Source of the DNA: Botryosphaeria dothidea
Taxonomy: Eukaryota; Ascomycota; Dothideomycetes; Botryosphaeriales; Botryosphaeriaceae
Reading direction: 5' to 3'
Assembly (NCBI GenBank): GCA_011503125.2
Contig: WWBZ02000062.1
Location: forward strand, 2,418,001-2,482,000
DNA: 64,000 nt
Every line of letters starts with the position of its first letter. Position 1 is the first letter of the stretch. Shown here piece after piece: positions 31,515 to 43,321 of this stretch. The notes beneath the pieces are model-generated. The model did not search any database. It saw only the letters and a program-made list of their open reading frames with translations, and was not told where the DNA came from. A program made the position numbers and the translations under genes.

Positions 31515-32766
31515 ATGGGACCAAGGACCAAAGTTGCCGTTTTCGGTGCGACCGGCCGATCAGCAAGCAGCATAATCGAAGGCCTCCTGGAGTCTCCCAC
31601 CGATTTCGTATGTAGTTCTTCCCTGATCATCTGGAGAAACCAAACATCTGATGATCAACTGCTGCAGGACGTCACCGCCTTCTCCCGCCCTTGTTCTTTC
31701 AAAAAGCCGCAGAGCATGTCTTACAGGAGCCGTGGCATCCACGTGCTCCCTTACGACCTCAAGCGCCCAAACCAGGACGCACTCATCTCCATCCTCAGGA
31801 ACTTCGATGTCGTCATCAGTGCTCTCGGTCTGGACGCCATTCTGGACCAGATCCCGCTAGCCACCATGGTGAAAGCGGCGGGCGTCGGCCGATTCGTACC
31901 AGCCATGTACGCCACGTGCACGCCGGCGGTGGGCGTCGAAGACGTCCGTGAAATGGTGAGTCCCCATGCCCTTTCCCTCGCGCAGCATTCAGTATGTTCA
32001 TGCCGAGTAGAAGGAAGAAGTCCTCAACCACGTCAAGAAGATCGGCTTGACCTACACCGTCATCGACGTGGGATGCTGGTACGAAGGCTACATCTTCGGC
32101 CTGCGTTCCAGTCAGCCTCAGTGTGCCCCTCCCACGTTGCCATTCGGCGGAAACGTGATACCAGGGACTGGGGATGTGCCCACTGCTATAACGAGCTTCC
32201 GGGATGTGGGTCGCTGGGTCGCCCAGATCGTCGAGGATCCCCGGACCCTGAACAAGATGGTGTTCGCATACGGCTCCGTATTGACCGCTAACCAGGCGTT
32301 CGATGTCGTGGAAAGGCTCACACGGGGGAAGGGCGACAGGAATTACGTGAGTCTTGACTGCGCCCGATGCCAAAGCTGCGATGTTCTGATTGCTAACCCC
32401 CCGCAGATTTCTGGAGACCATCTACTCACCACCATCTTTGAAGCGCGCACAGCCATGAAGAGGGGCGAAGCTTGTGAGATGACCTTGAACAAGCTCCATT
32501 CAGCCCAGAGCCTCTATTCTTACGGATTTCGCGGGGATAACACGCCGTGGAACGCAAAATTCCTGGGTTACTTAGATGCCAGGGAGCTGTATCCCGAATT
32601 CAGGACTATTTCCTTCGAGGAATTTGTGAGAGCATCCGCTGCGGGAAAATTGCCGAGACCGCAAGACCAAACGACATTCCCAAGCACGATTGAATGCTTG
32701 GAAGAGTTTCGGAATCGTCACTATGATGTGATTACTTTTGGACGCAGGAGTTCTCCGGCTGGGTGA
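31515..32766 (+). CDS. NmrA-like / isoflavone reductase-like NAD(P)-binding protein
   Basis: Exons 31515-31607, 31668-31955, 32011-32346 and 32407-32766 join in phase 0 at each junction and give 358 residues. The N-terminus has VAVFGATGRSASSIIEGLL, the Rossmann GxxGxxG-type loop. Next come LRNFDVVISALGLDAILDQ (strand and helix of the family), VKAAGVGRFVPAMYATCTP, YTVIDVGCWYEGY, and a C-terminal PFGGNVIPGTGDVP. The family includes NmrA nitrogen regulators and aromatic-alcohol reductases. The expected catalytic Lys for reductases was not identified, so a regulatory or sensor role is also possible. The start at 31515 places the Rossmann motif at the very N-terminus as usual, while the open frame continues upstream to 31260. 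It is the intact counterpart of the disrupted gene at 19912-20951. Confidence 0.85.
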
Positions 32767-33454
32767 ATGAGCACCATGCGTAAAAGAGCAATTTCTGTTG
32801 ACTACCAAAGACAGGCGCTGGCGTCTATCAAAGCAGCCATAGGGTCTGTCAAGGTGACTGTGGGGAGACAATGCTTCCTCCCGAAGAGTCCGGAGAGCAC
32901 TCGATTGACGCAGGTGTTATGAGAAAGAGTTCCCTACAAGTCTCAGGGATGGATTCCACCCTGTTTCTGCTATAGTTTCCAGACTGGCAAGGGTAGCACC
33001 CTAGTCGGGAAAGAGAAGGCGAATGAAGAGGGTGACAGGGAAGGTGTCGAGGTCCTGCTGTCCGGTCAGACGAATACCAGCACCAGCTACCATATGCTGA
33101 GGCCGGTGGACTTGTCAAGTGAGCGGAGAATGAGGCATTCAAACGACAGCTCGATAACCCCTAGCTCGATATCTTAATCGTGTTGGCGCTTTCAAGGAGT
33201 TGACTTCACTCCATTGCATTCCACCACCACGCAACCCTCTCCTAAAGAACAGAGAGACATGATAATTATCTCTTAATAAGCGTTCATACAGTATGAACAG
33301 CATGTGACAACACACAACAGTGTATGTACGTCTCTCGTAGCCCTGCAGAGGGGTGCTGTAGTAGCCCAAGGAACTTGTACCACACTCATTCTTCGTATCT
33401 AGTCGTGCTCGATTCGAGGTCGTAATAGAGTTTTGCTGCAACACCAGAATTGGC
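32767..33454. other. intergenic region
   Basis: Convergent 3' flanks of the NmrA-like gene (plus) and the next gene (minus). No motif, repeat or RNA gene was recognised. Confidence 0.35.
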
Positions 33455-34483
33455 TCACGGAACTTGTATTCCTCTCCTCCCCGAATTTCTCCGAGCCAAA
33501 ACAGCAACTCCCCCCGATCCTTTCACTTCTGCCTCTGGAAGTATCTGCTCCACCATCCTCCTCGCCCAACCCTCCTCCCTCCCGTTCTCAATCCCGTACT
33601 CTTTCTGAAAAGCCGACCACTCACTCCCCCCCAATAACCCACACCTGCGCCAAATTCCCTTCACCCACTTATCATCCACGCTTACCCTAACTTCCCGTAA
33701 CATCTCCAACGCTCCAAAATGCTTGAACCCCATATAAAGATCCCATAGTGTCACCCCTCTCTTCCCACCAGCCCCCGCCGGCCACTCCCCCGCCCATTCG
33801 AACTCGAACACCCTCAACAACTCCTCCAAGCGTGCAGCATCACTTCCCCTACCCGGCGATGGTGGCACCCGCACCCTCTCCCCCGAGCTCTCTTCGCATG
33901 CCCTGAGTGTCATCGCGCCACCGATCTTGTTGACAAGGTGCAGTGACCGCAGCCCAGAGAGGCTCGAGACGATGGTGTCGCGGCGCTTGAGGACGGCGTG
34001 CCACGCCCAGCGTGGCGATGACGAGGAAGAAGAAGAAGAAGACATCCAGCGATTTCCGAAGACGAGGGTCAGATGGCGGATGTTCTGGAGGAGACCGAGG
34101 GGCCAGGATGTGAGGGCGAGGGCGAAGGTGGCGCTGTCGGCGATGATGAAGACGCTGGTCCGGTAAAGGACGAGGCGGGCTTCGGCGTGGATGCACTTGG
34201 CGGTGCGTAGGAGGGTGAGGAGGTGCTTGTGAAGGCGGGAGGATTGATGGTAGGCACTGTGCCAGGAGTGTGGGCAGGAGAGGGAAAGGAGGTGGTTTGG
34301 GTTGATGGAGTTGGAGCAGAGAAGGTGTGTGAGTTCTGCGTGGTGAGACCTGCTCTTTGTGGACTCGATGTGGAAGTGTTGGTTTCCGAGTACGTGCTCG
34401 TAGATCTGATTGCGTATCTCTCCAGGAAGCTGTAGGAAAGATGGGCCTTTCGCTAACATGACGACTTTAACGCTTCGCTTCAA
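33455..34483 (-). CDS. F-box-like / uncharacterised fungal protein (LPGEIRNQIY motif)
   Basis: A single exon of 342 codons on the minus strand. Near the N-terminus it reads FLQLPGEIRNQIYEHVLG, the motif that opens a large group of uncharacterised Pezizomycotina proteins related to F-box starts. The body has an alternation of leucine-rich and polar parts, with TLLRTAKCIHAEARLVLYRT and LGLLQNIRHLTLVFGNRW. A poly-Ser run lies near residue 150. The ATG at 34456 (MLAKGPSFLQLPGEIRNQ) is an alternative start. If it works as an F-box adaptor it would bring targets to an SCF ubiquitin ligase, which is only inference from the motif. Confidence 0.7.
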   Translation of the reverse strand: MKRSVKVVMLAKGPSFLQLPGEIRNQIYEHVLGNQHFHIESTKSRSHHAELTHLLCSNSINPNHLLSLSCPHSWHSAYHQSSRLHKHLLTLLRTAKCIHAEARLVLYRTSVFIIADSATFALALTSWPLGLLQNIRHLTLVFGNRWMSSSSSSSSSPRWAWHAVLKRRDTIVSSLSGLRSLHLVNKIGGAMTLRACEESSGERVRVPPSPGRGSDAARLEELLRVFEFEWAGEWPAGAGGKRGVTLWDLYMGFKHFGALEMLREVRVSVDDKWVKGIWRRCGLLGGSEWSAFQKEYGIENGREEGWARRMVEQILPEAEVKGSGGVAVLARRNSGRRGIQVP

Positions 34484-35145
34484 GAGATCTGCTTGAACTC
34501 TTCCGTTGAGACGGTGACATTGAATACATCATATACTACCATTAATGGGCCGCGAGGAGCCATTAGATGCCCAAATCAGAGCAGATAAGCTCTTGTGATT
34601 CACGATAGTCCGCCATGGCGTGAGAAGCTCACGATCTTTCGGAAGGCGGTCCTCGTGAATACGGGGATGTCGGGAAGGTGCCCGAACACCATTAATATTA
34701 GCTCTATGAAGTTGTCTTGAATCTACTCTTGCGGCAAGCGCTATGCCCAAAAGGCCCCGGAACCCTGCTGGATGCGTAGTATGGAAAAGCTGCCTGAATA
34801 GGCTAAATAAAGCAGCCGGAGTTGAGCATCGACCTCCCGGTTTCTACCCGTAGGGTCCTGATTGCAGAGAGCCACGACCTTTTTGGGCGAGATGAAATTT
34901 TAGCCTCACCACAGGTCGCCTGGCGAAGATGGTCTGTGGCACAGTTCGCCCTCGGCCTGGATCCTGGACGCTGTGGGTGGTGCAGAGGAAACTTGAGCGA
35001 GATGTCGTACAGCCCCTCTTCCATGAAAAGAGGAGGTAGAGGCGTTCGTCTGTGGTCCTCGGTGCTTGATGTGGCTTTTGTGAGACTGCATGCAGTGACC
35101 TTATCCTTTCTTTCTTTTTTTATCCATCCTCTCCCCGCATTCTCC
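34484..35145. other. intergenic region
   Basis: Upstream of the minus-strand F-box-like gene and 3' of the peptidyl-tRNA hydrolase gene. Open frames here lie opposite or outside the genes and lack protein character. A T/C-rich stretch lies near 35100-35145. Nothing else was recognised. Confidence 0.35.
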
Positions 35146-36183
35146 TCATATCCTCCCCTCCTGCACATCCCACAACTTCCTGATAACCTCATCGGCACAG
35201 CCCTCAATCGCGTTCCTCTCCACGCCAGTCATCTTCCTCAAAACGTACCTCGCCACAACATCCGGCTCCCTACTATCCGGCCGCCCAATCCCAATCCCAA
35301 TCCTCACATACGGCATATTTGGCAACTGCCTCGCCAAATCCTTCAACCCATTGTGCCCCTTCGCGCTACCGCCCCTCTTCACGCTCACCTTTCCCAGCGC
35401 CCTCTCCAACTCATCATGCACGACGACCAACTGCCCCTCCCCATGCTGCCTCTTCCACTTCCCAAACGCCTGCGCCAACGCCTTCCCACTTACATTCATC
35501 AGACTCGGACTCTGCCACAAGGTCCAATTCTCCTCGCCTTCCACCACTTCATTCTTCCCCGCACTCCCTTTGCCCAGCAGCCCCAACGTCCATGAGAAAT
35601 TCTTGTTCACGCCCGCCTCGGCCTGCCGGCTGACCAGCCCGTTGGCGTAGAGGCGGTCCTTCTGCCACGGCGGGAAGGCGCGCAGGTCGCGCACGGCGTC
35701 TAGCAGCGTGTGACCCGCCGAGTGCAGCGTGTGGGCGTACGACGGCGGCGGGTTGCCGATGGACGCGACAAAGAGCGGCACGATCTTGCCGGCGGCGGCC
35801 TTCGCTGCCTTCTTGGACGATGGAGGCGGCGGCATGGGGGAATTGGGGTCGGTCGATGGGGAGGATTCGGCGGATGACGAGGACGACTCCTCGCTGTTGC
35901 TGTGTTGCTCGTCTTCTGCAGACGGCGGAGGAGGGACGGACGCGCTGTTGTGGCGGTTCTTTCCCTTTTTGCGATCCCTCTTGTGCTGTGCAGGTGTTCT
36001 TTCGCGCGGAGGCGGAAGGGTGGCGGGTTCTGCGGGAGTAGTGGTGGTGGAAGAGAAAGCCTCTCGTGGTTGTGATTCTGCCTCTGCAGTGTCAGGAACT
36101 TTTTGGTGTTGCGGCGCGTCGGTGTCGGCTTCGGGCACCGTGCACGCGTCGATCGCTTTCGTCATTTCGGGCGCGTCCGCCAT
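35146..36183 (-). CDS. peptidyl-tRNA hydrolase (Pth1 family) with long N-terminal extension
   Basis: A single exon encodes 345 residues. Residues 1 to about 125 are low-complexity (Ser, Glu, Pro, Lys), with a basic stretch QHKRDRKKGKNRHN. The Pth domain follows: PLFVASIGNPPPSYAHTLHS (N10/H20 region), SLMNVSGKAL (N68), LVVVHDELERALGKV (D93) and KGHNGLKDLARQL (N114), using E. coli numbering of the known catalytic and substrate residues. The usual NPG-xxY-xxTRHN block here reads NPPPSYAHTLHS, so Gly and Asn around the active-site His differ. Pth cleaves peptidyl-tRNA released from stalled ribosomes. The N-terminal extension is not clearly a mitochondrial presequence, because acidic residues are frequent. 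Confidence 0.9.
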   Translation of the reverse strand: MADAPEMTKAIDACTVPEADTDAPQHQKVPDTAEAESQPREAFSSTTTTPAEPATLPPPRERTPAQHKRDRKKGKNRHNSASVPPPPSAEDEQHSNSEESSSSSAESSPSTDPNSPMPPPPSSKKAAKAAAGKIVPLFVASIGNPPPSYAHTLHSAGHTLLDAVRDLRAFPPWQKDRLYANGLVSRQAEAGVNKNFSWTLGLLGKGSAGKNEVVEGEENWTLWQSPSLMNVSGKALAQAFGKWKRQHGEGQLVVVHDELERALGKVSVKRGGSAKGHNGLKDLARQLPNMPYVRIGIGIGRPDSREPDVVARYVLRKMTGVERNAIEGCADEVIRKLWDVQEGRI

Positions 36184-36877
36184 GAGTGCTGCGGTTGAGG
36201 AGGGCGGCGAATTTGCTCTGCACGAGTGTTCCTAGGCGTGAATAAAAGAGTGAAGACGCCACAGGGTAGTCTGGCTTTTTAACATGTCTTCATTTGCGGC
36301 TGCTTGGACGCCGCTATTACCAAGCGGCGTCACCGACGAGCAGTTATAAGCGACGCTCTCAGCCCTCACCGTGTCACCGTCGACTCAGCCACACCTCAGC
36401 ACCGCCCGTTTCGCTTGGTGATCAGAAGTCCTTGCGCATGAGCTAAAACCGATCTACAGAACACTACAACGTGCAACCGAGCACAGGTATCGCATCCTTC
36501 CTTTCCAAAAAGAGACCGGGGTTATCCATAATTGCCCACCCACTCCCAATTCCAACAAAGGAAAGCCCTGCCCAAAAATAAACACCGACCCGTATATCTC
36601 GACGCCCCACCAGAAGAGAAAGAACAAAAAATTCTGGAACTAGAACCACATAAGCCAAAATAAATCGCAAGATCGAAGCGCGAACAGAAATTAAAAGGCC
36701 GGCTCTCCGGAGAAAGAAACACCCACTGCGAAAGACCCATGTACAAGATTAGATGTATGAACAGAGTACTCCCGCAACGTCCACAATGCGAGTCGTAAAG
36801 TCGGAGGCAGTCGTATACGCGTGACTTAGCTTTCTGCTTTTCCTGCACCGCGCCGGAGACGGACGTCGGCCGACTCT
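36184..36877. other. intergenic region
   Basis: Promoter side of the peptidyl-tRNA hydrolase gene (36184 onward) and 3' flank of the RFX gene. It shows moderate base composition and no repeats or RNA gene. Confidence 0.35.
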
Positions 36878-39505
36878 TCAGTTGACGTTCATCCCGCCAT
36901 GCATGAAGTTACCGTTTCCCTCGGCCCCGATGTAGCCCTTGGATCCGCCGAGGTTGTCGTCCATCAACGACATGCCGATCCCGCTGTCGTCGAGGTTTTG
37001 GTCTTCAAGCTCCATACCAAACGACTGGAACTTGTTCTGGTTGAAGGACTCTTGGCCGTCTCGGGCATTCACTACGGCGGCCCTGTCAGTTACGTCCGTG
37101 TACGGGCGGTGGCTATAACATACTGTCATTCCCAGAATTGTCCTTGCCCTGATTACTCATGAAGCTCGTGTCCACCGAAAAGTCTGCCCCAAGACTGCTG
37201 AACCGACTCTCATCCTGGCTGTTGCCGCGTACCGCCCCTCCATTTTCCATCCTGTTGTCTAGCGAATCCTCTATCGGCGATACCTGAGGCGACACATGCT
37301 TGCGCTCAGGCGGGTGATGCGCCAAAAACCCACCAAGTGATGCCAGCCACAGGCTCAACTCGTCCACAAAGACCTTGGTGATCCACCACGGAGAAAAGCT
37401 GGCCCCGTTTTCCACTGTGATTTCGCGGCAAGCCGCAGTGCCGACCGCGCTGACGCAATGGAGGAGCGTTCGAGTATCCGCGTGAGGGAATCGAGTCGAA
37501 AGGTTGGTGAGAAAATGCGCCAGGCGATCAATCACCGTCTCGTTCGTGATAGGGGAATCGCCGTGCTGCTTTGCCGCTTGGAGCGCAGCCTCCTGGTAAT
37601 GCGTCCCGTTTTCCAGCCAGACCGGCGTGGACAATGGTTGCAATAGACTCCGGACATCGTGCGTGAGAACCTTGTACACTTCCTCGTACCCACAGTTCGG
37701 GAGCTCGCTTTCCATGACCCTCTTAGGGTTGACATATGTCACCCAGTCCATCCACATTTGATTCCGATTTTGATCGATCATCAGCAGAGCAGCAGCAGCG
37801 TGAGCTGCCTGATTTGCGCGGAGCATACGGTGGAGCAACTGTGCGAAAAGAGTTGCTGGCTCCAACCTCGCTTCCAGGACGTGAATTGGATGCCCCTGAA
37901 AAGTTTTGCTGATATGCTTGTGCAGTTCCCGCGAAATGTTGTTCAAAAAATTCAAGACAACAGGCGGCGTTACTTGCAATGTCAGCCTCGAGACGAAACG
38001 GATCATTTTTTGGTACATCAACCAGTCACACTCGCGGATCCAAGGCGCCATATTTGGGTGAGCCAGCAGCTTTTGGACCGGAACAGTAAGCGTGCCGTGG
38101 AAAGAAGTAAACAGACGGAAGAACTGCTTTTCTTTGCAGAAACGAATACAGTCCACGAGAGAAGTACAGTGCGTGCGGTACAAAGCTGTCAATGCGTTGG
38201 CGGCATCGATGTCCGTCTTTGGTGGCACATAATCGTGGATATTGGGAAGCTCTATTGAGTCGTTTTCCTGGAAAGAATCCTGGTCTGGAGGAGGGAATTT
38301 GAGCTCCTGCTCGTACATGGATGATGTCTGCCTTGAAGTGCCGTAACCGGGAACATACGGTTCAGCAAAGGCACAACCGAGCGACGGCTTGCCAGTTTCG
38401 GTGGATCTTTGCTGCGACTCAACAGGTTGCTCCTGAGTCGGGAAGACGGCTGTGTCTGCCGGAAGACGTGGCATATTGCTGGACCGTAGTTAGCACGGAC
38501 TGACGTGACTCCCACACTTTAACTCACTTGAAATCGATAGCAATATGAGTAGAGCCCTGACGCGCGTGGCCAAAGTCTTGGCTATGAGCACTGCCAGCGC
38601 GCTCAACGTCGTGGCCATCAACCGGATCATCCACCAGAGCCAAGTCGACATAGTGGTATTTCGATTCACCGCGAACGCCTAATCTTCTTGTAGCAATGCC
38701 AGGGAATATGACCCTCACAAGCTTTCCAAAGGAGGCAGGGTTGAGAGGCTGCACACGTTCTGTTGCACAACGGTCGGCATATTGCGAGTAAACACGATTC
38801 CTGGGCACCGAGGTTTTTGCATGCTTGCATGTTTGTCTCAACCTGCAGGTGGTTAGCTCCAAACGTGTAACGGCTGCATTGTTTGTCTTACCACAACATA
38901 GCGAACAATTGTTTTGATTTCTCGGCGCGAGAGGTGCGCTCGGTGCGCAACACTTCATCAGCCACATCCTTCAATGATCTGCCGTCAGCGCGCGAAAGCA
39001 TCTCACGCAGCTCCTTGTCGTTTGTTGCGCTGGCAGAGGCACCCTTCTTCTTCTTGTCGTCGGTCTCGGCGCCGCTAGCGACAGCAGCTGGGTTGCCGTT
39101 GCCGTAGTCAGAGGTTTGATGTTGTAAGTGCAGGTAGGGATTTGGTGGAGGGTGGGAGTAGGAGCCGTCTTGGGAGTGCTGGGGCATCATCTGGGGCGCG
39201 CTATGTTGCTGGTACTGCAACATCATCAGGTTGTCCTGGTGGCTGAGCGAGTTTGCCGCCTGCAGCAGGCTCTGGTCGACGGGAGCATACTGCATGTGGG
39301 GCTGCGAGTGGTGGCCCATGTGCTGCTGGGGGTGGGCGAGAGGGTGTTGTTGATACTGCTGTTGGAAGTCGTTGCTATGCTGGTCCTGGGTGGTCTGCGA
39401 CTGCAGGCTGGTGGTCGAAGCACGGCTGAGGGGGCGCTGGCTCGCTTTTGTACTGGCGGAGGTGGTGGAGCGCGAGCGCCGGCCCTGGTTGGGCATGGTA
39501 GGCAT
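36878..39505 (-). CDS. RFX-family winged-helix transcription factor
   Basis: Four exons on the minus strand: 38892-39505, 38528-38842, 37124-38478 and 36878-37071, total 825 residues. The final intron uses the donor at 37123 and acceptor GTAG at 37072-37075, because the nearer CAG would create a stop. The N-terminus is Gln/His-rich (HPLAHPQQHMGHHSQPHMQY) and then acidic/basic. The DNA-binding domain carries VPRNRVYSQYADRC, PLNPASFGKLVRVIFPG and TRRLGVRGESKYHYVDL, the RFX signature. A large helical part follows with LLMIDQNRNQMWMDWV and FFRLF-type segments resembling the RFX extended domains. In fungi, RFX factors such as Crt1 regulate DNA-damage and cell-cycle genes; the exact role here is inferred from the family. 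Confidence 0.93.
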
Positions 39506-40421
39506 ATGAGGTTGGGATTGGGCCTGTGTTGTTGGTTGTGGTCAGCGATTGTTTGTGCGGGCTGTCTTGGCTGTTTACAGCAGCGACTCGGGCCCGCGGA
39601 TCCACAAAACTAGCGGTAAGAAGGACTGACCATGGCCGGGTCTTGCAGATCAAGGCCTGGATGCTCGAGGCTCTACCGGCGGAGCAATTGCGTCGATCGT
39701 GAAGCTTGCCAAAGCGGGAGATTCCCAAGGCAGCGCAGCGCTCACGACTCGGGCAGAGCCGCAGTCCGGGCAACGGGCAGGCAGAGCGCGGGTGCTGCAG
39801 CGACGGCAGCGCGGTGCAGGCAGAGTCGACGGAGCAGCCGGGCTCGGGAGCTGGACGGGCGTCGGCAGCGGGTCTGGCGAGGGAGCGGCGATGGCTGGGG
39901 CGGAGAAGTGAGGGTGTTGTGGCTGCTGCAGCTGAGGATAAACAAACCTTCGTTTTCCGTTGCCAGAGCCCAGCGCCCGCACGCCAGGCCGCCTGGGCTG
40001 CACACTGCACACTGGCTGGGCTGTGTCACGTGCGAGGCTTGTTTACTGTGTACACACGTAGAGCCGGCTGGCTCGGATCATTCATGGATCGCTCTGCCAC
40101 ACACACACGGTGACGGCACGCGCACTGGGCGCCTGCAGCGTGCTTGCTGGCCGGCCGTGAAGCCTGGTTGGGCGTGCTGCTGGCCGGGCTGGTTGGCTAG
40201 ATTGCTGCCCTGGCGCGCTGGCAAGAGCAGAGGCCTTTCGTCATCGGGCGGACCCTCGATTCCTCCGACTGCCCCATCGCTGCTGTGCACGGCACGCTTG
40301 ACACAAACTCACGCCCTCAGCTCTCCTCCACCTGTTCTCATCCATCTGCTGCATCTACTATACCCAACACCACCCATCACCTCCAATCTCCATCACACTT
40401 ACCACATCACCTCCGCCCACC
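39506..40421. promoter_or_regulatory. divergent promoter region of RFX gene and YOP1
   Basis: This 916-bp gap lies between the minus-strand RFX start and the plus-strand YOP1 start. It is GC-rich and has many CAG/GCGC stretches; several frames stay open simply from GC bias. A CT-rich leader (40300-40420) precedes the YOP1 ATG. I assign no specific site. Confidence 0.45.
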
Positions 40422-41313
40422 ATGTCGTTCCAAGAGAAGGCCCAGCACCAGATTTCCCAGCTCGACAAAGAGGTAAGTGTTGCCCGCCAGGCCTTCCCTG
40501 CCGTGGCTGCGGTCGCAATCTCGACACGCTACCACGACCGCCGCCCCGTCATCACCACAGCGCTCGAGCTCGAAGCTGACCCGTCCGCCGCTATACAGCT
40601 GTCCAAGTACCCGGCGCTCGTCAACCTCGAGAAGCAGACCAATGTGCCTAAGGTCTACGCCATCCTTGGCGTTGGCGCCGTCTACTTCTTCCTTATCTTC
40701 TTCAACATCGCCGGCGAGTTCCTCGTCAACGTCGTCGGCTTTGCCCTCCCCGGCTACTACTCGCTGGAAGCTCTCTTCTCGGCCTCTAAGGTCGATGACA
40801 CCCAGGTACGTCTTTCCCGTCGCGAGCTTGCGCCCGCACACCGCCCCACACTTTGCAAACAGAGCTAACACATGCTGCAGTGGTTGACGGTACGTTGAAC
40901 AAAACGCGTTGCCAAGCTCCCCGCTTGCCTTCTGCTGGTTACTGACATCTTTTCCACGCAGTACTGGGTCTCGTTTGCTTTCTTCACGTAGGTGGCCCAT
41001 TCTTGTGCTTATCGCTCGACAGCTCCAGCTGATAAGAACTCCAGCGTGTTTGAGAGCATGGTCAATGCCGTTTACTGGTTCCCCTTCTACTACACCTTCA
41101 AGTTCGTCCTGATCCTCTGGATGGCTCTGCCCCAGACCTCGTGAGTTACCCGATCCGATGACCCAAATTGAGCGGTCAGCTGATGCTCCATACAGTGGCG
41201 CCCAGATTGTCTTCCGCTCCTTCATTCAGCCCGTTTTCTCTCGTTTCTTCTCCCAGAGCGGCTCCACCGCTGCCAACCTCCGCGCTGCGGCCGACGAGGC
41301 TAAGTCCCAGTAA
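40422..41313 (+). CDS. YOP1: ER-shaping protein Yop1 (REEP/HVA22 family)
   Basis: Six exons (40422-40472, 40599-40805, 40881-40889, 40962-40987, 41045-41140, 41196-41313) give 168 residues with all phases consistent. The third exon is only 9 nt (codons for Trp-Leu-Thr); skipping it would leave the frame intact but delete three residues. The TB2/DP1/HVA22 domain has LVNLEKQTNVPKVYAILGVG, the hydrophobic hairpins (AVYFFLIFFNIAGEFLVNVV; YWVSFAFFT) and PFYYTFKFVLILWMALPQT. Yop1 bends ER membrane into tubules together with reticulons and interacts with Yip1-type Rab factors. Length is as expected for the family. Confidence 0.95.
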
Positions 41314-43321
41314 AGCGGCCATCGCTTTCGAAGCGAAAAGAGAAATTCCGGGCTGAGAGAGCTTCGCCGAAGCCTTCTGGTTCTATTCCGAAGCGGCAAG
41401 ACATTATCGGAATATGGACGCTCTGTGACGAGTGATCTTTTGGACACGACAGTCTCGGAACCGAAAAGTGATATCACTGTACGGTAGAGACTGCATGGAT
41501 GATTGTGGAATTTGGGGAGGATGCAACTACGACTGCTATGGATAGACCGACTCCGAGTAATGACAAAAGGGATTGTGCATCTGGCTTCGCTTATTTTCTG
41601 GAAGAATTGTGCATGTGCAGAGCTAGTGTTGGGTTTCCCGCCATGTCCGATGTATTTCTTTGATTCTCTCACCGCCTCGCATGTTTTCCATTTCTTGTCG
41701 TCAAGTTGCGTGCTAGCGCATTCCCTACACACAAGAAATCCAGCTGTATGCGCCATCATGACGAAACGCCGCGTCCTCCGTTCTTTCTGGGGTCCCCACC
41801 AAATTTCACATGCTCGCGTAAAATGCACAGCCACGATCGATTGGACAGTGGGCCGCGTATTGTTCAACGCTACTCCACCAGCAAAGGCCATCTACTCTGC
41901 TGCTTCAACCGCATCAAATGGATTCGCTCCGTCCACAAGCTGCTAAGGAGTAATACCCGAAACGCTGATGGCCGACGTCCGAATAATTACGTCAGTCAAC
42001 GGAAAGTTTCTCGGCTCCGCCTCATGCGTGACTCCTCACAGCAGTGCTCCATAGTCAGCGTGCCCAATCAAGTACATTGAGAAAGCTAAGAATTAACAAA
42101 CTCGCAGCATAGATACACTTAGAGAGCTATGTCCAGGACTTGTATCTCCCTCCAATCGTCCGGCAAATCTTGCCATCACACTACCCGATTAGGTGAGATG
42201 TATTGCAGTCTCCTGGATTGGTCAGGCCTAGCGAGCCGGAAGGTCATTAGTCTGATGACCAGACCAGTAGGTATAGCCGTGTTATTGTGAGTTTGAGCAG
42301 TTCTCTGAGACTTTCATATACTTCCCCCTTTTCCGGTGGGGGCTCAAAATTTTCAATGGGCATCAGATCAATTCAGAGAGAATGAGCCCGCGGCCTTGTC
42401 GAATTCTGATATGCAGCTAGTAATAGGACAGGCGCATCTACCGCGCATGCCAACAAAAGTGGCCATGACTATGCGTCCTCTTTGCGCATATGGGCCGTTA
42501 ATCGATGTCTAATAAAATGGCAGCCAGGCTGATGCTGAAATTTGGGAAACTGACAGCAGCTGTTTCATGGGGCGCCGCAGATTGCGAGGTCGGTACCGCA
42601 CTATGACCATGGGCAGTCAAAGTAATTGTCCGGATAAAGATGGGGTTTATTATCTTTTTGAATACCTACATCCGAGACATGGCAAGCGCGAGGAGCAAGA
42701 ATGTTCACAGCGCTCAACTTTGGTGTTGCTTGCACAGGACGCGCGCTTGACGAAGCTGCTGGGAAACTCAAGAGCAAAAGGCTGACATCTAACGCACTAA
42801 AAGGTGTGCATCAAAGAAGAAAGAACTAAAGAGCACATGAAAAACGTATGAGGTGGTAACAGGTAAATTTACTTGAGGGTGGGACACGGTCAGCGGTAAC
42901 TATCGAACACTTGGAGTCAATACCAGTGATACAACGCGACATCATAATCAGCCACTTGCGAGGAAAAAAGATAAGTAGCGTAAGCAGCTGACCATTCGCC
43001 TTAATTTAATTGGCTGGATTATGGGGTTATGATGAGGGTAGTGCCTATTTGACCACTACCGCATCCTCCAAGGTGTTCTGAAGACATCATGGTGCTCAAA
43101 GTCGACAGGGTCTCCTAACAAAGTATGCTCGTACGGAAGGCACCAGTCGCCGTCTTGGGCATTGTTCACCATGTAGGCTGCGAGCAGGCGCACAATGCTG
43201 AATTCGAGAGTATAAATTGGCTCAGTGCTGAACATAACCCAGTCACTTCCGAACACCATTTCAACACCTCTCTCCGTTCGCCTATCTCCTTTCTCACTTG
43301 ACAGATCAAAGTCAAATAGCT
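41314..43321. other. 2-kb intergenic region
   Basis: From the end of YOP1 to the start of the zinc GTPase gene. Several frames of 70-220 codons are open, but none shows a domain or exon pattern. A short perfect stem, GGTCAT-(7 nt)-ATGACC, lies at 42242-42260, too small to claim an RNA. CpA content is normal, so this is not a RIP relic. The last 300 bp should hold the promoter of the GTPase gene. Confidence 0.35.

Noticed and set aside
42242..42260. Hairpin with TGATGA, possible C/D-box RNA
   Set aside because: The stem is only 6 bp and no correctly placed D box or second stem was found.
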